From the NCBI GenBank assembly GCA_020024325.1, contig JAHHTY010000015.1:1-34909 (forward strand): a stretch of 34,909 nucleotides of DNA. The letters are read 5' to 3'. Positions 23,986 through 32,337 of this stretch are shown here, piece after piece. Under the pieces are notes generated by a model. That model was not told the origin of the DNA. It saw nothing but the letters and a program-made list of their open reading frames with translations, and ran no database searches. The stretch's first letter is position 1. Every line of letters begins with the position of its first letter. The stretch comes from Negativibacillus sp. GTDB taxonomy: Bacteria > Bacillota > Clostridia > Oscillospirales > Ruminococcaceae. The position numbers were made by a program, and so were the translations under genes.

Positions 23986-24771
23986 TCAGTGAATACATTT
24001 AACCGGGCAACCCTCGACGCATTTACCGCAGTTGGTGCATTTTTCAGGATCAATATGAGCACAATTGTTCTCCACTGTGATTGCTCCAAATTCACAGAGC
24101 TTTTCACATTTTCTGCATCCGATACAACCATTGGTACAAATTTTTCTGGTATCTGCACCTTTATCATGATTGACACAGGTAACATAGGTTTTTTGGCTTC
24201 TTGGTAAAATTTCCAAAATACCGTTTGGACAAACTTTTGAACAAGCACCACAGCCGATACAAAGATCTTCATCCACTGTTGCAATGTGGTTGATGATGTG
24301 GATTGCATCATATTCACAAGCATTCACGCAATCTCCATATCCCAGACAAGCATAGTTACAGCTGGTTCTACCATTATAAAGCAGTTTTGCTGCTTGGCAG
24401 GTTTTGGGACCGTCATAATCCATAATATAATCGCTGGTCTGCAAATGACCACGACATTTTACAACAGCACGTTTTGGTTCAATAGAGCCAACGGATACGC
24501 CCAAAATTTCTCCCAGTTTTTCTGCAACTGATGCACCGCCAACAGGACACAGATTTGGTTCTGCTTCTCCGGCTGCCATTTTTGCTGCATACTCATCACA
24601 ACCTGCACAACCACAAGCACCACAGTTTGCACCTGGAAGATTTTCTCTAAGTTTTGCTACGGTTTCGTCTACCTCTACCGCAAAAAATTTAGATGCGATA
24701 GAGAGAAGAAGACCTGCAACCAAACCTGCTCCCGTAACAGTGAGAACAGGAACTAAAATAGATTCTAACAT
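23986..24771 (-). CDS. rnfB: Rnf complex subunit RnfB (multi-[4Fe-4S] ferredoxin)
   Basis: RnfB is the iron-sulfur subunit that takes electrons from ferredoxin in the Rnf ion-pumping ferredoxin:NAD oxidoreductase. The 261 residues begin with one membrane helix (ILVPVLTVTGAGLVAGLLLSIA), then the Fe-S domain (NCGACGCAGCDEYAAKM...NLCPVGG). A Cys-rich region follows with several ferredoxin-like groups: SCNYACLGYGDCVNACEY, CIGCGACSKVCPNG, GCIGCRKCEKLCEF and CTNCGKCVEGCP. The Cys count suggests four cluster-binding groups after the Fe-S domain, as in clostridial RnfB. It is the last gene of the operon, 21 bases after rnfA. Confidence 0.95.
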   Translation of the reverse strand: MLESILVPVLTVTGAGLVAGLLLSIASKFFAVEVDETVAKLRENLPGANCGACGCAGCDEYAAKMAAGEAEPNLCPVGGASVAEKLGEILGVSVGSIEPKRAVVKCRGHLQTSDYIMDYDGPKTCQAAKLLYNGRTSCNYACLGYGDCVNACEYDAIHIINHIATVDEDLCIGCGACSKVCPNGILEILPRSQKTYVTCVNHDKGADTRKICTNGCIGCRKCEKLCEFGAITVENNCAHIDPEKCTNCGKCVEGCPVKCIH

Positions 24772-24792
24772 AACAGATTCTTCCCCTTTTCG

Positions 24793-25392
24793 TTATTTGA
24801 AAATACCGTTTGCAACGTTTGCAAATCCCATGAAGGACATAGATACAATAGAAGCAGCAATCAGTGTAATTGGAATACCCTGAAAGCTCTTTGGAAATTC
24901 AACAGTTTCCATTTTGCTTCTAACACCTGCAAATAAAACCATTGCAATCAGGAAGCCCAAGCCAACTCCGAATGCATTAACAATGGATTCTAAGAAAGTG
25001 TAATGATTTTCGATATTCAGCAAAGTACAACCCAATACAGCACAGTTTGTTGTAATCAACGGGAGATAAACACCCAAAGATTTATACAATGCTTTCATGT
25101 ATTTTTTCAGAATAAATTCTACCATCTGAACCAACGCAGCGATAACCAGAATAAACACAATGGTTTGCAGATATTCCATTTGCTGTGGTGCCAGAACAAA
25201 GGTATAAATTGGCCATGTAACAGCAGTTGCCATGATTAAAACGAAGATAACTGCAGAGCTCATACCTACTGCGGAATCTAACTTTTTGGATACACCCAGG
25301 AATGGGCAGCAACCCAAAAATTTTGCCAGTACGATATTCTCGACCAAAGCAGAAGTAACGAGAATATACATCATATTTTTAAAGATTTCCAT
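24793..25392 (-). CDS. rnfA: Rnf complex subunit RnfA
   Basis: RnfA is a polytopic membrane subunit of the Rnf complex; with RnfE it forms a pseudo-symmetric pair involved in electron transfer across the membrane. The 199-residue protein shows the signature VTSALVENIVLAKFLGCCPFLGVSKK with the conserved Cys in helix 1, and a second conserved Cys in LITTNCAVLGCTLLN, both implicated in binding an intramembrane iron-sulfur cluster. About six hydrophobic helices are visible. It starts with ATG overlapping the end of rnfE (25392). Confidence 0.95.
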   Translation of the reverse strand: MEIFKNMMYILVTSALVENIVLAKFLGCCPFLGVSKKLDSAVGMSSAVIFVLIMATAVTWPIYTFVLAPQQMEYLQTIVFILVIAALVQMVEFILKKYMKALYKSLGVYLPLITTNCAVLGCTLLNIENHYTFLESIVNAFGVGLGFLIAMVLFAGVRSKMETVEFPKSFQGIPITLIAASIVSMSFMGFANVANGIFK

Positions 25393-26069
25393 TATTCACA
25401 GCCTCCCTTTCCTGCATTTGCACAGCCGGATGCATTTGGACAGGATTCACAACCGAAGCTCTTTCTCTTTACAGCTTTTCCGTTAGACAATTTATTGAGC
25501 AGTGCAATAACACAACCGAATACAAGGAATCCGCCCGGAGCCAAAACAAAGATGGACATTGGAGCAAACAGATTTACTGTGACAGGCATACCAAACCATG
25601 TACCGGAACCAAGGATTTCACGGATAGAACCGATAATCAGCAGAGCCAGGGTAAATCCAAGTCCCATACCGATACCGTCCAGTGCAGATTTGAAAACGCT
25701 GTTCTTGCTTGCGAACATTTCTGCACGGCCAAGAATGATACAGTTTACAACAATCAATGGCAGAAAGATACCCAATGCAGCATATACATCCGGAACATAT
25801 GCCTGAAGAAGCGCACTCAGTAAAGTTACAAAGCCTGCGATAACAACAATAAAGCATGGGATTCGTACTTTATCCGGGATAATTTTTTTCAGTAAAGAAA
25901 TAACAATATTAGAACCAAGAAGAACAAAGGTAGCTGCCAAACCCATACCAATACCGTTTTTTGCCATAGTTGTTACAGCAAGAGTTGGACAGGTTCCCAA
26001 AACCAGTACCAATACAGGGTTCTCTTTGATGATACCGTTTGTGAGAATTTGCAGATTTGATTTTTCCAT
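25392..26069 (-). CDS. rnfE: Rnf complex subunit RnfE with Cys-rich tail
   Basis: RnfE is the membrane partner of RnfA. The 225-residue product has the expected IKENPVLVLVLGTCPTLAVTT (helix 1 Cys) and LIVVNCIILGRAEMFASKN (second Cys) motifs and about six helices. Its C-terminus extends past the last helix as NKLSNGKAVKRKSFGCESC..., a basic segment followed by four Cys in two groups (CESC, then C and C with Gly/Ala spacing, ending GGCE). This tail is not part of the core RnfE fold and could bind a metal or cluster. The gene overlaps rnfA by one base and lies 5 bases after rnfG. Confidence 0.94.
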   Translation of the reverse strand: MEKSNLQILTNGIIKENPVLVLVLGTCPTLAVTTMAKNGIGMGLAATFVLLGSNIVISLLKKIIPDKVRIPCFIVVIAGFVTLLSALLQAYVPDVYAALGIFLPLIVVNCIILGRAEMFASKNSVFKSALDGIGMGLGFTLALLIIGSIREILGSGTWFGMPVTVNLFAPMSIFVLAPGGFLVFGCVIALLNKLSNGKAVKRKSFGCESCPNASGCANAGKGGCE

Positions 26070-26074
26070 CTTCC

Positions 26075-26599
26075 CTACTCCCCTTTCACAATCTCAAATA
26101 CTTGGAATGCGGTTTCCATCGCACGTTTCATTGCACCGGAAGAAATGGTTGCACCGCCGATTGCTTCAAAGTTTTCCATAGAGCTGTCCATGCCATCAAA
26201 CTGCTGAACAAAGTCTTTGTTAGAAACTTTGGAACCAAGACCCGGTGTTTCGTTGTTTGCCAAAACCTTAATGCGTTCGATGGTACCATCTTCCTTGATG
26301 CCGACCATTACTTTCAGTGGGTCGCTGGAATAACCTTTAGAGGTAACTGTTACTGTATAACCAGCACCATTCTGTGCAGCGTAAACATCCTGAACACCGT
26401 CCGGAAATTCTCCCTCTACCTGTTCAAAAGCATCGGCTTCGGTAAGAACTTCGGTTCTGGAGAGTTCTGCTAATTTACGATCATTTTCTTTAATGATTGG
26501 TTGAGTAATTTCGTGGCTGACAGACAGCAGCACAGTAATCACCAGACAGATGATGCCAAGCACCAATGTCGGTTTTACAAATTCATTCATTGCGTTCAT
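26075..26599 (-). CDS. rnfG: Rnf complex subunit RnfG (FMN-binding)
   Basis: RnfG carries a covalent FMN on the outer face of the membrane. The 174-residue protein has one N-terminal helix (PTLVLGIICLVITVLLSVS) and an FMN-binding domain. The attachment motif appears as IGGATISSGAM near the C-terminus, matching the S/T-G-A-T pattern with Gly at its first position; the Thr is the predicted attachment site. ApbE, encoded first in this operon, is the enzyme that transfers FMN from FAD to this Thr. The start overlaps the rnfD stop at 26599. Confidence 0.93.
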   Translation of the reverse strand: MNAMNEFVKPTLVLGIICLVITVLLSVSHEITQPIIKENDRKLAELSRTEVLTEADAFEQVEGEFPDGVQDVYAAQNGAGYTVTVTSKGYSSDPLKVMVGIKEDGTIERIKVLANNETPGLGSKVSNKDFVQQFDGMDSSMENFEAIGGATISSGAMKRAMETAFQVFEIVKGE

Positions 26600-27537
26600 T
26601 ACTGCTGTACACCTCCAAATGCTTTATTACGAACCATTCTATTGATGTGAGGAGTGATGATGTTCATTAACAGGATAGAGTAAGATACACCCTCTGGATA
26701 AGAACCGAATACACGAATTACCATTGTAATCAATGCACAGCCAAGGCCAAAAATCAATTTTCCTTTTTCGGTAATTGGAGAGGTGGTGTAGTCGGTAGCC
26801 ATGAAGAAAGCACCGAGAAGCAGACCACCACCCAAAAGCTCATAAACCGGATTTACACCGAACAGGAAAGACAAAACAAGGACCCCACCAATAAAGGAAA
26901 GCGGAATGGTTATTGTGATAACTTTTCTGTAAATCAGATAAATACCACCAATAATCAGTGCAAGCGCACAAGTTTCACCCATACTGCCGCCTCTGACACC
27001 CAGGAACATTTCCATAATGCTTGGCAGGTTTGCTGTATTACCGGTAGAAATCAGTGCTAAAGGAGTTGCTCCGAAAACGCCCTCTATTGCTCTGCCGTTT
27101 TCTACCTGAAGCCATGTTGTCATAGGTTGGGAGAAAGAAAGCAACAGAAAAATTCTGGCAGCAATTGCAGGGTTTGCAAAGTTATTGCCAATACCGCCGA
27201 ACAGCTGTTTTACAACAACGATTGCAAAGAAGCTGCCGATAATTGCCATCCAAAGCGGAAACTGTACCGGTAGATTAAATGCAAGAATCATGCCGGTAAC
27301 GGCAGCACTCAGGTCGGAAATGGTATTGGTTCTTCCAAGAATTCGCTCAGCTGCATATTCAAAAAGAACACAGGACGCAATGCAGACCGCAGTTAAAAGC
27401 AATGCACGAAAACCAAAAATAATGGTTGCAGCAATTAAAGCCGGGGTCAAAGCAATTAAAACATCTCTCATAATCGTGCTTGTCGTCGCATTATCCCTAA
27501 CGTGCGGCGAAGCGGATACGATCAATTTATTACTCAA
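26599..27537 (-). CDS. rnfD: Rnf complex subunit RnfD (FMN-binding membrane subunit)
   Basis: RnfD is a polytopic subunit with a covalent FMN. The 312 residues include about ten hydrophobic stretches and family motifs such as SASPHVRDNATTSTIMRDVLIAL at the N-terminus, LFGGIGNNFANPAIAAR, and MATDYTTSPITEKGKLIFG. The flavinylation site is FGATPLALIST, fitting the SGATPL consensus with Phe in place of Ser; the Thr is the predicted attachment residue. It starts 15 bases after rnfC. The order rnfC-D-G-E-A-B is the standard clostridial one. Confidence 0.94.
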   Translation of the reverse strand: MSNKLIVSASPHVRDNATTSTIMRDVLIALTPALIAATIIFGFRALLLTAVCIASCVLFEYAAERILGRTNTISDLSAAVTGMILAFNLPVQFPLWMAIIGSFFAIVVVKQLFGGIGNNFANPAIAARIFLLLSFSQPMTTWLQVENGRAIEGVFGATPLALISTGNTANLPSIMEMFLGVRGGSMGETCALALIIGGIYLIYRKVITITIPLSFIGGVLVLSFLFGVNPVYELLGGGLLLGAFFMATDYTTSPITEKGKLIFGLGCALITMVIRVFGSYPEGVSYSILLMNIITPHINRMVRNKAFGGVQQ

Positions 27538-27552
27538 AGCAATTCACCTCAA

Positions 27553-28875
27553 TTATTTTTTTGGAGCAATTAAACGCTTAGACAGCTTATTGGTAACAAC
27601 CAGCTGGCGTTTTGCCGGACACACATAAGAGCAACAGCCACATTCAATGCACAGGTTAACCTTTAATGCTTTCAGCTCATCTGTATCTTTCATTTTAAAT
27701 GCAGTTTCAATTAAAGATGGCATCAAGCCCATCGGACAAGCTCTGACACAACGACCGCAGCGGATACAAGCTGTTTCTTCCCAGTGTGGTACATCTGCTT
27801 TTGTGAAAGCAAGCATTGCATTGTTGTTCTTTACCAGAGGATAACTGATGTCATATAATGGAGTTCCCATCATAGGACCACCCATCAAAACTTTTGCTGG
27901 TTCTTCGGTGAAGCCTCCGCAGAAATCCACAATGTCTTTAAAGGTTGCACCGATTGGAGCAACGACATTTTTCGGTTCTTTGATTGCAGAACCGTCGATA
28001 GTGAGGGTTTTCGTGATTAAAGGCATACCGTTTGTCAAGTACTCACCGATGAATGCCATGGATGTAACGTTACTGATAATGACACCTGCCTGGAACGGCA
28101 ACTGACCTTCTTTAATAACTCTGCCGCAGGTTTCGTATGCAATTACTTTTTCTGCACCTTTTGGATACATGGCTTTTAATGCAACGATTTCGATGGTAGA
28201 ATCATTTTCTGTTTCTTTACGCAGTTTTTCAATTGCATCCTGTTTGTTATCCTCAATGCCGATATACACCTTATGGATATCCATAAAGTTCTGAACAGCT
28301 TTGATTCCTTTCATCAGCATATCAGATTTATCCAGCATGGTACGCAGGTCTGTAGTGATGTATGGTTCACACTCCGCAGCATTGATTACCAGAGTATCCA
28401 CTGCATTAAGGTCTTTCAAATTGAATTTAACATGAGCAGGAAAACCTGCACCACCTAAACCAACCAGACCTGAACACTTGAGTGCGTCCAAAAATTCCTG
28501 ATAATTGGTAACAACCGGAGGCTGTACCTCCTCGGAAACCTCTTGCTTTCCATCTGTTGCGATTACAACAACCTGATCGGTGTTACCGATGCTGGTTGTC
28601 ATTGTTGTGATTGCCTCAACAGTACCAGAAACACTGGAATGAGTTCTTGCACTCATAAAAGCTTGAGAAGAACCGATGAGCTGCCCTACCTTTACATAAT
28701 CCCCTTTTTTCACCAACGGTTCACAAGGCGCACCCATATGCATATGCAAAGAAATGTACACCTTGTCCGGTACAGGCATGACCTGCGGAACACTGTCGTT
28801 GGTGTTCTTGTGATGCGGAACATGCACGCCCGGCAATGTCTTCTTTCCATTGTTAGACACGATTTTAGCCCCCAT
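27553..28875 (-). CDS. rnfC: Rnf complex subunit RnfC
   Basis: RnfC is the peripheral cytoplasmic subunit that binds NADH, FMN and two [4Fe-4S] clusters. From the ATG at 28875 the product is 440 residues. It has the N-terminal PGVHVPHHKNT segment and a barrel-sandwich region (GAPCEPLVKKGDYVKVGQLIG), the nucleotide-binding GLVGLGGAGFPAHVKF, VINAAECEPYITTD, and two ferredoxin motifs CIRCGRCVRACPMGL and CIECGCCSYVCPAK. The start is uncertain: a TTG at 28917 extends it by 14 codons, while the ATG at 28875 has only a weak AGG 12 bases ahead. It lies about 80 bases after the Gx transporter gene, probably in the same transcript. Confidence 0.93.
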   Translation of the reverse strand: MGAKIVSNNGKKTLPGVHVPHHKNTNDSVPQVMPVPDKVYISLHMHMGAPCEPLVKKGDYVKVGQLIGSSQAFMSARTHSSVSGTVEAITTMTTSIGNTDQVVVIATDGKQEVSEEVQPPVVTNYQEFLDALKCSGLVGLGGAGFPAHVKFNLKDLNAVDTLVINAAECEPYITTDLRTMLDKSDMLMKGIKAVQNFMDIHKVYIGIEDNKQDAIEKLRKETENDSTIEIVALKAMYPKGAEKVIAYETCGRVIKEGQLPFQAGVIISNVTSMAFIGEYLTNGMPLITKTLTIDGSAIKEPKNVVAPIGATFKDIVDFCGGFTEEPAKVLMGGPMMGTPLYDISYPLVKNNNAMLAFTKADVPHWEETACIRCGRCVRACPMGLMPSLIETAFKMKDTDELKALKVNLCIECGCCSYVCPAKRQLVVTNKLSKRLIAPKK

Positions 28876-28955
28876 TTCTATAATTTGCCTGAGAAATCCT
28901 TCCAGACATGATATCAAGCTGAACTTTCTCAGATAAAAGTACAGCTTGTGTATCT

Positions 28956-29498
28956 TTATAATAATCCCTGTTTTTCGCTATGCTTTTGTAACCGGCAGCG
29001 ATACCTTTGCGGAAGGTAGGGTATTATCCATTCAAACATTTTTCCGGTCACAATGCCAACCAGCAAACCGGAAAGCACCAATACCGGGATATAGTAATAT
29101 AAAAACACATTGGTCAGGTATTTTGCCAAAAGCATTTGACCGATATTGTGAAAAACCGCTCCTATCACACTGAGCGTTATATAATGAAGAGAATGTTTGC
29201 AAAGTCGGTTGATTAAAAGAATGGCAGTCACTGAAAGCAATCCCCCTGCCAGACTGAGCATACCGGAAATTAGGCCCCTTGTTAAAACAACAAATGCAGA
29301 TTTCATGACTGCCATCGTGTATCCGGCAGCCTTTCCCAAAAAGAACAGACAATACATTGTTACAAGATTGGACAAGCCAAGACGAATCCCCGGCAACAAA
29401 CCGGGAATAACAATCATACTTTCTAAATAAGAAAAGGTCATTGCCAAAGCAAACAATAGACCCATCAAGCTGATTTTTCCGGCAAGATTTTTCTTCAT
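28956..29498 (-). CDS. Gx transporter family protein (heptaprenyl diphosphate synthase component I-like)
   Basis: The 180-residue membrane protein belongs to the Gx_transp family, often named heptaprenyl diphosphate synthase component I, though it resembles ECF-type transporter S components. Motifs include MIVIPGLLPGIRLGLSNLVTMYCLFFLGK, FVVLTRGLISGMLSLAGGLLS and IGAVFHNIGQMLLA. About five helices are visible. It overlaps apbE by 4 bases (stop-start) and precedes rnfC. Clostridia often encode it with apbE and rnf. Substrate is not known; a quinone, prenyl or flavin-related small molecule are possibilities but unproven. Confidence 0.85.
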   Translation of the reverse strand: MKKNLAGKISLMGLLFALAMTFSYLESMIVIPGLLPGIRLGLSNLVTMYCLFFLGKAAGYTMAVMKSAFVVLTRGLISGMLSLAGGLLSVTAILLINRLCKHSLHYITLSVIGAVFHNIGQMLLAKYLTNVFLYYYIPVLVLSGLLVGIVTGKMFEWIIPYLPQRYRCRLQKHSEKQGLL

Positions 29499-30559
29499 TG
29501 CTTCTCACTGCTTTCTTTATAGGCAATAAATTGATACGGCTTATCTTCATTAGGCTGCAAATTATTGATTAAAGACGGGGAGTAAAACACATTTCCCTGC
29601 AAATCAACAACGATCAATTGATATTCTTCTTCCTGCATCTTTGCAAGAGCTGCTTGTTTCCCTTCTATAAAAAATGTTGTAGAAAGACAATCTGCCAACA
29701 TACCGTCTTCTGAAATAACCGACACTGAAAGAAGATCCGTTTCTGCTGGATAACCTGTGTGAGGATTTATAATATGATGATAACGCTTGCCATCTTGTTC
29801 AAACCACCGCTCATAGGCTCCTGATGTTGCCATCGTTTTTCCGTTTAGAAGAACAGTTGCAATGTATTCCGATTCATCACCTTTCGGGTCACGAATGCCA
29901 AAACGATAATTGCTTCCTGTTGGAGTATCTTTGAGCACAATCAAATTTCCTCCGACTGATACATATCCTTTTGTTATATTATATTTCTGAGCAACTTCTC
30001 TGATGATATTACAGACAGCACCTTTTGCCACCGCTCCTAAATCAATCGCCTGCCCTTGGTGTTTTAATTTAACTTGATGATTTTGAATTAAAATATCCTG
30101 ATAATTTACTAGGGTTCTTGCCTGACTGATCTGCTGTTCAGAAGGTACTTTTGGGGATTCTGAGGTAATCCCCCAGAGAGTTGTCAGCGGAGCAATGGTA
30201 ATATCAAATAAACCATTAGATTGCACAGAAAATTCCTTTGCCCGAACAATCATATTTAAAGTATCATCCGAAACCTCGACAAACTTCTTCCCTGCATTTT
30301 GATTGATTAAATCAATTTCACTGTTTTCTATGTACATGGAACAGGTTTTCTCATATTGTCGAAGTCGATCTTCGATTTCCGCAATTGCTTGAGGTGCACG
30401 TTTTCCATACAGTTTTTGCATGATAACAGTGTCCATCATAAACTCGGTGGAAACTGTGGGAGTATTTCTTTCCTTTTGGAGATTAGCCACAACAACCACA
30501 GCCCCCAAAACCAGAATGGAAGCCACAATCTGTAAGATTTTCTTGTTTTTTAAATTCAC
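29495..30559 (-). CDS. apbE: FAD:protein FMN transferase ApbE
   Basis: ApbE moves FMN from FAD to a Thr in target proteins such as RnfD and RnfG, outside the membrane. From the GTG at 30559 the protein is 354 residues. An N-terminal helix (ILQIVASILVLGAVVVVAN) anchors it and no lipobox is seen. Family motifs are present: MYIENSEIDLINQNAG, FDITIAPLTTLWG, QAIDLGAVAKGAVCN, VSVGGNL, TSGAYERWF, HHIINPHTGYP and the Mg-binding region DGMLADCLSTTFFIEG. The GTG start has AGGAGG 6 bases ahead; longer starts lack one. It heads the rnf operon, matching its role in maturing the complex. Confidence 0.94.
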   Translation of the reverse strand: MNLKNKKILQIVASILVLGAVVVVANLQKERNTPTVSTEFMMDTVIMQKLYGKRAPQAIAEIEDRLRQYEKTCSMYIENSEIDLINQNAGKKFVEVSDDTLNMIVRAKEFSVQSNGLFDITIAPLTTLWGITSESPKVPSEQQISQARTLVNYQDILIQNHQVKLKHQGQAIDLGAVAKGAVCNIIREVAQKYNITKGYVSVGGNLIVLKDTPTGSNYRFGIRDPKGDESEYIATVLLNGKTMATSGAYERWFEQDGKRYHHIINPHTGYPAETDLLSVSVISEDGMLADCLSTTFFIEGKQAALAKMQEEEYQLIVVDLQGNVFYSPSLINNLQPNEDKPYQFIAYKESSEKQ

Positions 30560-30590
30560 GCAGTACCTCCTAACAATATCTAACAAAATT

Positions 30591-30619
30591 AGTCTACACT
30601 AAATTCATAATTTTTTCAA
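30591..30619 (-). promoter_or_regulatory. Likely promoter of the apbE-rnf operon
   Basis: On the minus strand TTGAAA, 17 bases, TAGACT, about 32 bases before the GTG of apbE. The -35 and spacer share 20 identical bases with the region before the methyltransferase-like gene at 34.1 kb. No Rex or other known site was recognised. TTGTTAG occurs twice just downstream. Confidence 0.5.
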
Positions 30620-31077
30620 TATTGTTTTATGCGAAATCACACAAAAAGATTCATTTTTTATCGGAAATGTTTGCCATTATTTTAACATTTTGGATTTGAG
30701 GTACAAAAGTTTTTGCTTTTTTTACAAATCTGTTTTTTTAATAACAAGGTTATGGTCTTTAAAAACTGATTTTATGCTTTTTTTGTCGATTTTAAAATAT
30801 TTCGAAATATTGCGGAACAAAAATAGGATTTTATTTTGTTTTTTTTAACAAATATTGCGTTTTTATATTAAACAATCGGAAAATCATTTTTAAAAATTAC
30901 AAAAATATCTACTCTTATTTACACTAGTGAAGAAAATGAATGGTTGCTTTTAGCTAAATATAATTTTCAAATTTACCATACCTACATTAGCGTGGGTGTA
31001 TTGTCAAAATTTATCAAAAAATCAATTATCTTGATTTACAAAGTTTATCCTAAGATACCTTTAAATTTTAGATAAAG
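30620..31077. other. AT-rich intergenic stretch without a recognisable gene
   Basis: This stretch is very AT-rich with many T- and A-runs. An open frame on plus from 30872 to the TAA at 31073 (67 codons) has no ATG or ribosome site. No RNA element, operator or repeat was recognised. It separates the conserved rnf operon from the accessory-looking right end. Confidence 0.5.
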
Positions 31078-31080
31078 AAA

Positions 31081-31117
31081 GACCGCTGATATTTCACCAT
31101 ATGGTATATCAACGGTC
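31081..31117 (-). terminator. Terminator of lipoprotein gene
   Basis: On the minus strand GACCGTTGATAT pairs with ATATCAGCGGTC (one central mismatch) and is followed by TTTCTTTATCT. It lies 40 bases after the stop of the lipoprotein gene. Confidence 0.75.
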
Positions 31118-31156
31118 AACTTTGAGATATTCAACTGCAAAGTTCTTTTAACGACA

Positions 31157-31657
31157 TTAGGTATCCAGTTTACAAAAATATAAAGTGTTTGTATCGGTGT
31201 CATATATTCCTAAAGTAAAATTAAAAGAGTATCTATGCAAAATATCTTCTTCCAATGCTTTATCCTTTTCTACTTGCCGGTCAATCAGCAGATAGTATCC
31301 GTTTTGAATTTCCGGAACTAAGCTCTTCCCTTCATTATCATTTAAATACGGTCCAATAGCACTTGTTTCCGTTGAAACTCCATAAACTAATGTTTTGACT
31401 GTTTCGTCAAGTGGGAAAGATTTCCATTCGGGGTTAGATTTTATTTCCTCTAAAAGATTGTCGTTGCTGAACTGAAAAGTGACACAAGATGCCCCATCTC
31501 CATTACCACTATGGGTATCGTAATTTGAAATTTCTTCACCTTCAGATACGTTGATGCCAAGTTCCTCAGATGCGATATCTTGTGAATTTTTTGAAGCACA
31601 AGCTGTCAATAAAAAACACAGAATTGTCACCATAACTAGTACTGTTATTTTTCTCAT
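31157..31657 (-). CDS. Putative lipoprotein, unknown function
   Basis: The 166-residue product starts MRKITVLVMVTILCFLLTAC, a signal sequence with lipobox LTAC, so it is probably lipid-anchored outside the membrane. The mature part is acidic and hydrophilic, with no recognised domain; it contains FQFSNDNLLEEIKSNPEWKSFPLDE and ends with a beta-rich segment (FNFTLGIYDTDTNTLYFCKL). I chose the ATG at 31657: AAAGG lies 9 bases ahead, whereas the ATG at 31666 directly abuts that site. It has its own terminator. The next gene upstream on the same strand is a membrane-anchored XRE regulator, 270 bases away. I do not recognise the family. Confidence 0.72.
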   Translation of the reverse strand: MRKITVLVMVTILCFLLTACASKNSQDIASEELGINVSEGEEISNYDTHSGNGDGASCVTFQFSNDNLLEEIKSNPEWKSFPLDETVKTLVYGVSTETSAIGPYLNDNEGKSLVPEIQNGYYLLIDRQVEKDKALEEDILHRYSFNFTLGIYDTDTNTLYFCKLDT

Positions 31658-31666
31658 AAAAATCAT

Positions 31667-31925
31667 CCTTTCTCATCAAATTATTATTATTTGAATAGGC
31701 ATTTATGTATTATGCAATACTTGCTGTTTACAGACAAAAGACACAGGTGTTAACCACCATAGAAAGTGCAGCTAGCCAAAAAACAAAGAAAAAGGGCAGA
31801 GCATCGATTCTGTTCTTTCAATGATGAAGAATATGTGATTCTCTCGGTAGGCAGAACAGTTAGGGTGAAGTATGATAACTTGAAACCTTGAAACCTCTTC
31901 ACCTGATGTTGTACCATTGATATCA
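31667..31925. other. Gap between XRE gene and lipoprotein gene, possible ORF remnant
   Basis: A plus-strand frame of about 41 codons from a GTG near 31767 to a TGA near 31892 encodes a tail reading FNDEEYVILSVGRTVRVKYD. It has no convincing ribosome site and no recognised relative, so it may be a gene remnant or chance. On the minus strand, TTGCAT near 31710 may be a -35 for the lipoprotein gene, without a clear -10. GCATTTATGTATTATGC is a small inverted repeat there. Confidence 0.25.
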
Positions 31926-32294
31926 TTATTCTTTTCGATTTTCTTTGACTTGCTTCAAAATTTCTTCAACAGTTACTCCGTACAGTTTAGCCAATGCAAT
32001 TAGGTTAGACATACTGGGGTCGCTTGTACCGTTTTCCCACTTTGATACAGCCTGACGGCTGACACCTAAACTTTCGGCTACAAATTCCTGCGTTATTTTA
32101 CAACTGGCTCTGAGCTCTTTTAAAACTTCTCCCAGAGCTTTTTTAACGCAGCTGTTTTCTTTCCTGATTTCTCTGCTGCCAATATATTTTTTCAACGACT
32201 TACACAGCAGTATCATAAAATAAATTGTACCTCCAAAGATTGCAAGTATAATTGGCAGGAAAATGATTGTCATAATAATGGTATTCTGCATCAT
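31926..32294 (-). CDS. Membrane-anchored XRE-family regulator
   Basis: The 122-residue protein combines an N-terminal membrane helix (IIMTIIFLPIILAIFGGTIYFMILL, residues about 7-31), a basic linker, and a C-terminal Cro/C1 helix-turn-helix (LGEVLKELRASCKITQEFVAESLGVSRQAVSKWENGTSDPSMSNLIALAKLYGVTVEEIL, split here by description as residues about 54-112). The signature VSRQAVSKWENG is typical of XRE regulators. The membrane anchor on the N-terminal side is unusual and would place the DNA-binding domain at the inner face of the membrane. Two adjacent ATGs (32294, 32291) follow AGGGG. Targets are unknown; its own promoter carries a small inverted repeat. Confidence 0.83.
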   Translation of the reverse strand: MMQNTIIMTIIFLPIILAIFGGTIYFMILLCKSLKKYIGSREIRKENSCVKKALGEVLKELRASCKITQEFVAESLGVSRQAVSKWENGTSDPSMSNLIALAKLYGVTVEEILKQVKENRKE

Positions 32295-32337
32295 GCTTCC
32301 CCTTTCTTTTATAATGTACTGATGTATTGTGGCTGTA

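Noticed and set aside
23970..24323. 117-codon frame overlapping rnfB
   Set aside because: It is an out-of-frame shadow of the Cys-rich part of rnfB, which has full family support.
29032..29550. 172-codon frame over the Gx transporter gene
   Set aside because: It overlaps a well-supported membrane protein in another frame and shows no domain of its own.
30591..30660. Possible Rex (NADH-sensing) operator before apbE-rnf
   Set aside because: The TTGTGTGATTTCGCATAA-like stretch does not match the symmetrical Rex consensus TTGTGAA-N4-TTCACAA.
30872..31075. 67-codon open frame on plus in the AT-rich gap upstream of apbE
   Set aside because: It has no ATG or ribosome site and its composition follows the local AT bias, so chance is the simplest reading.
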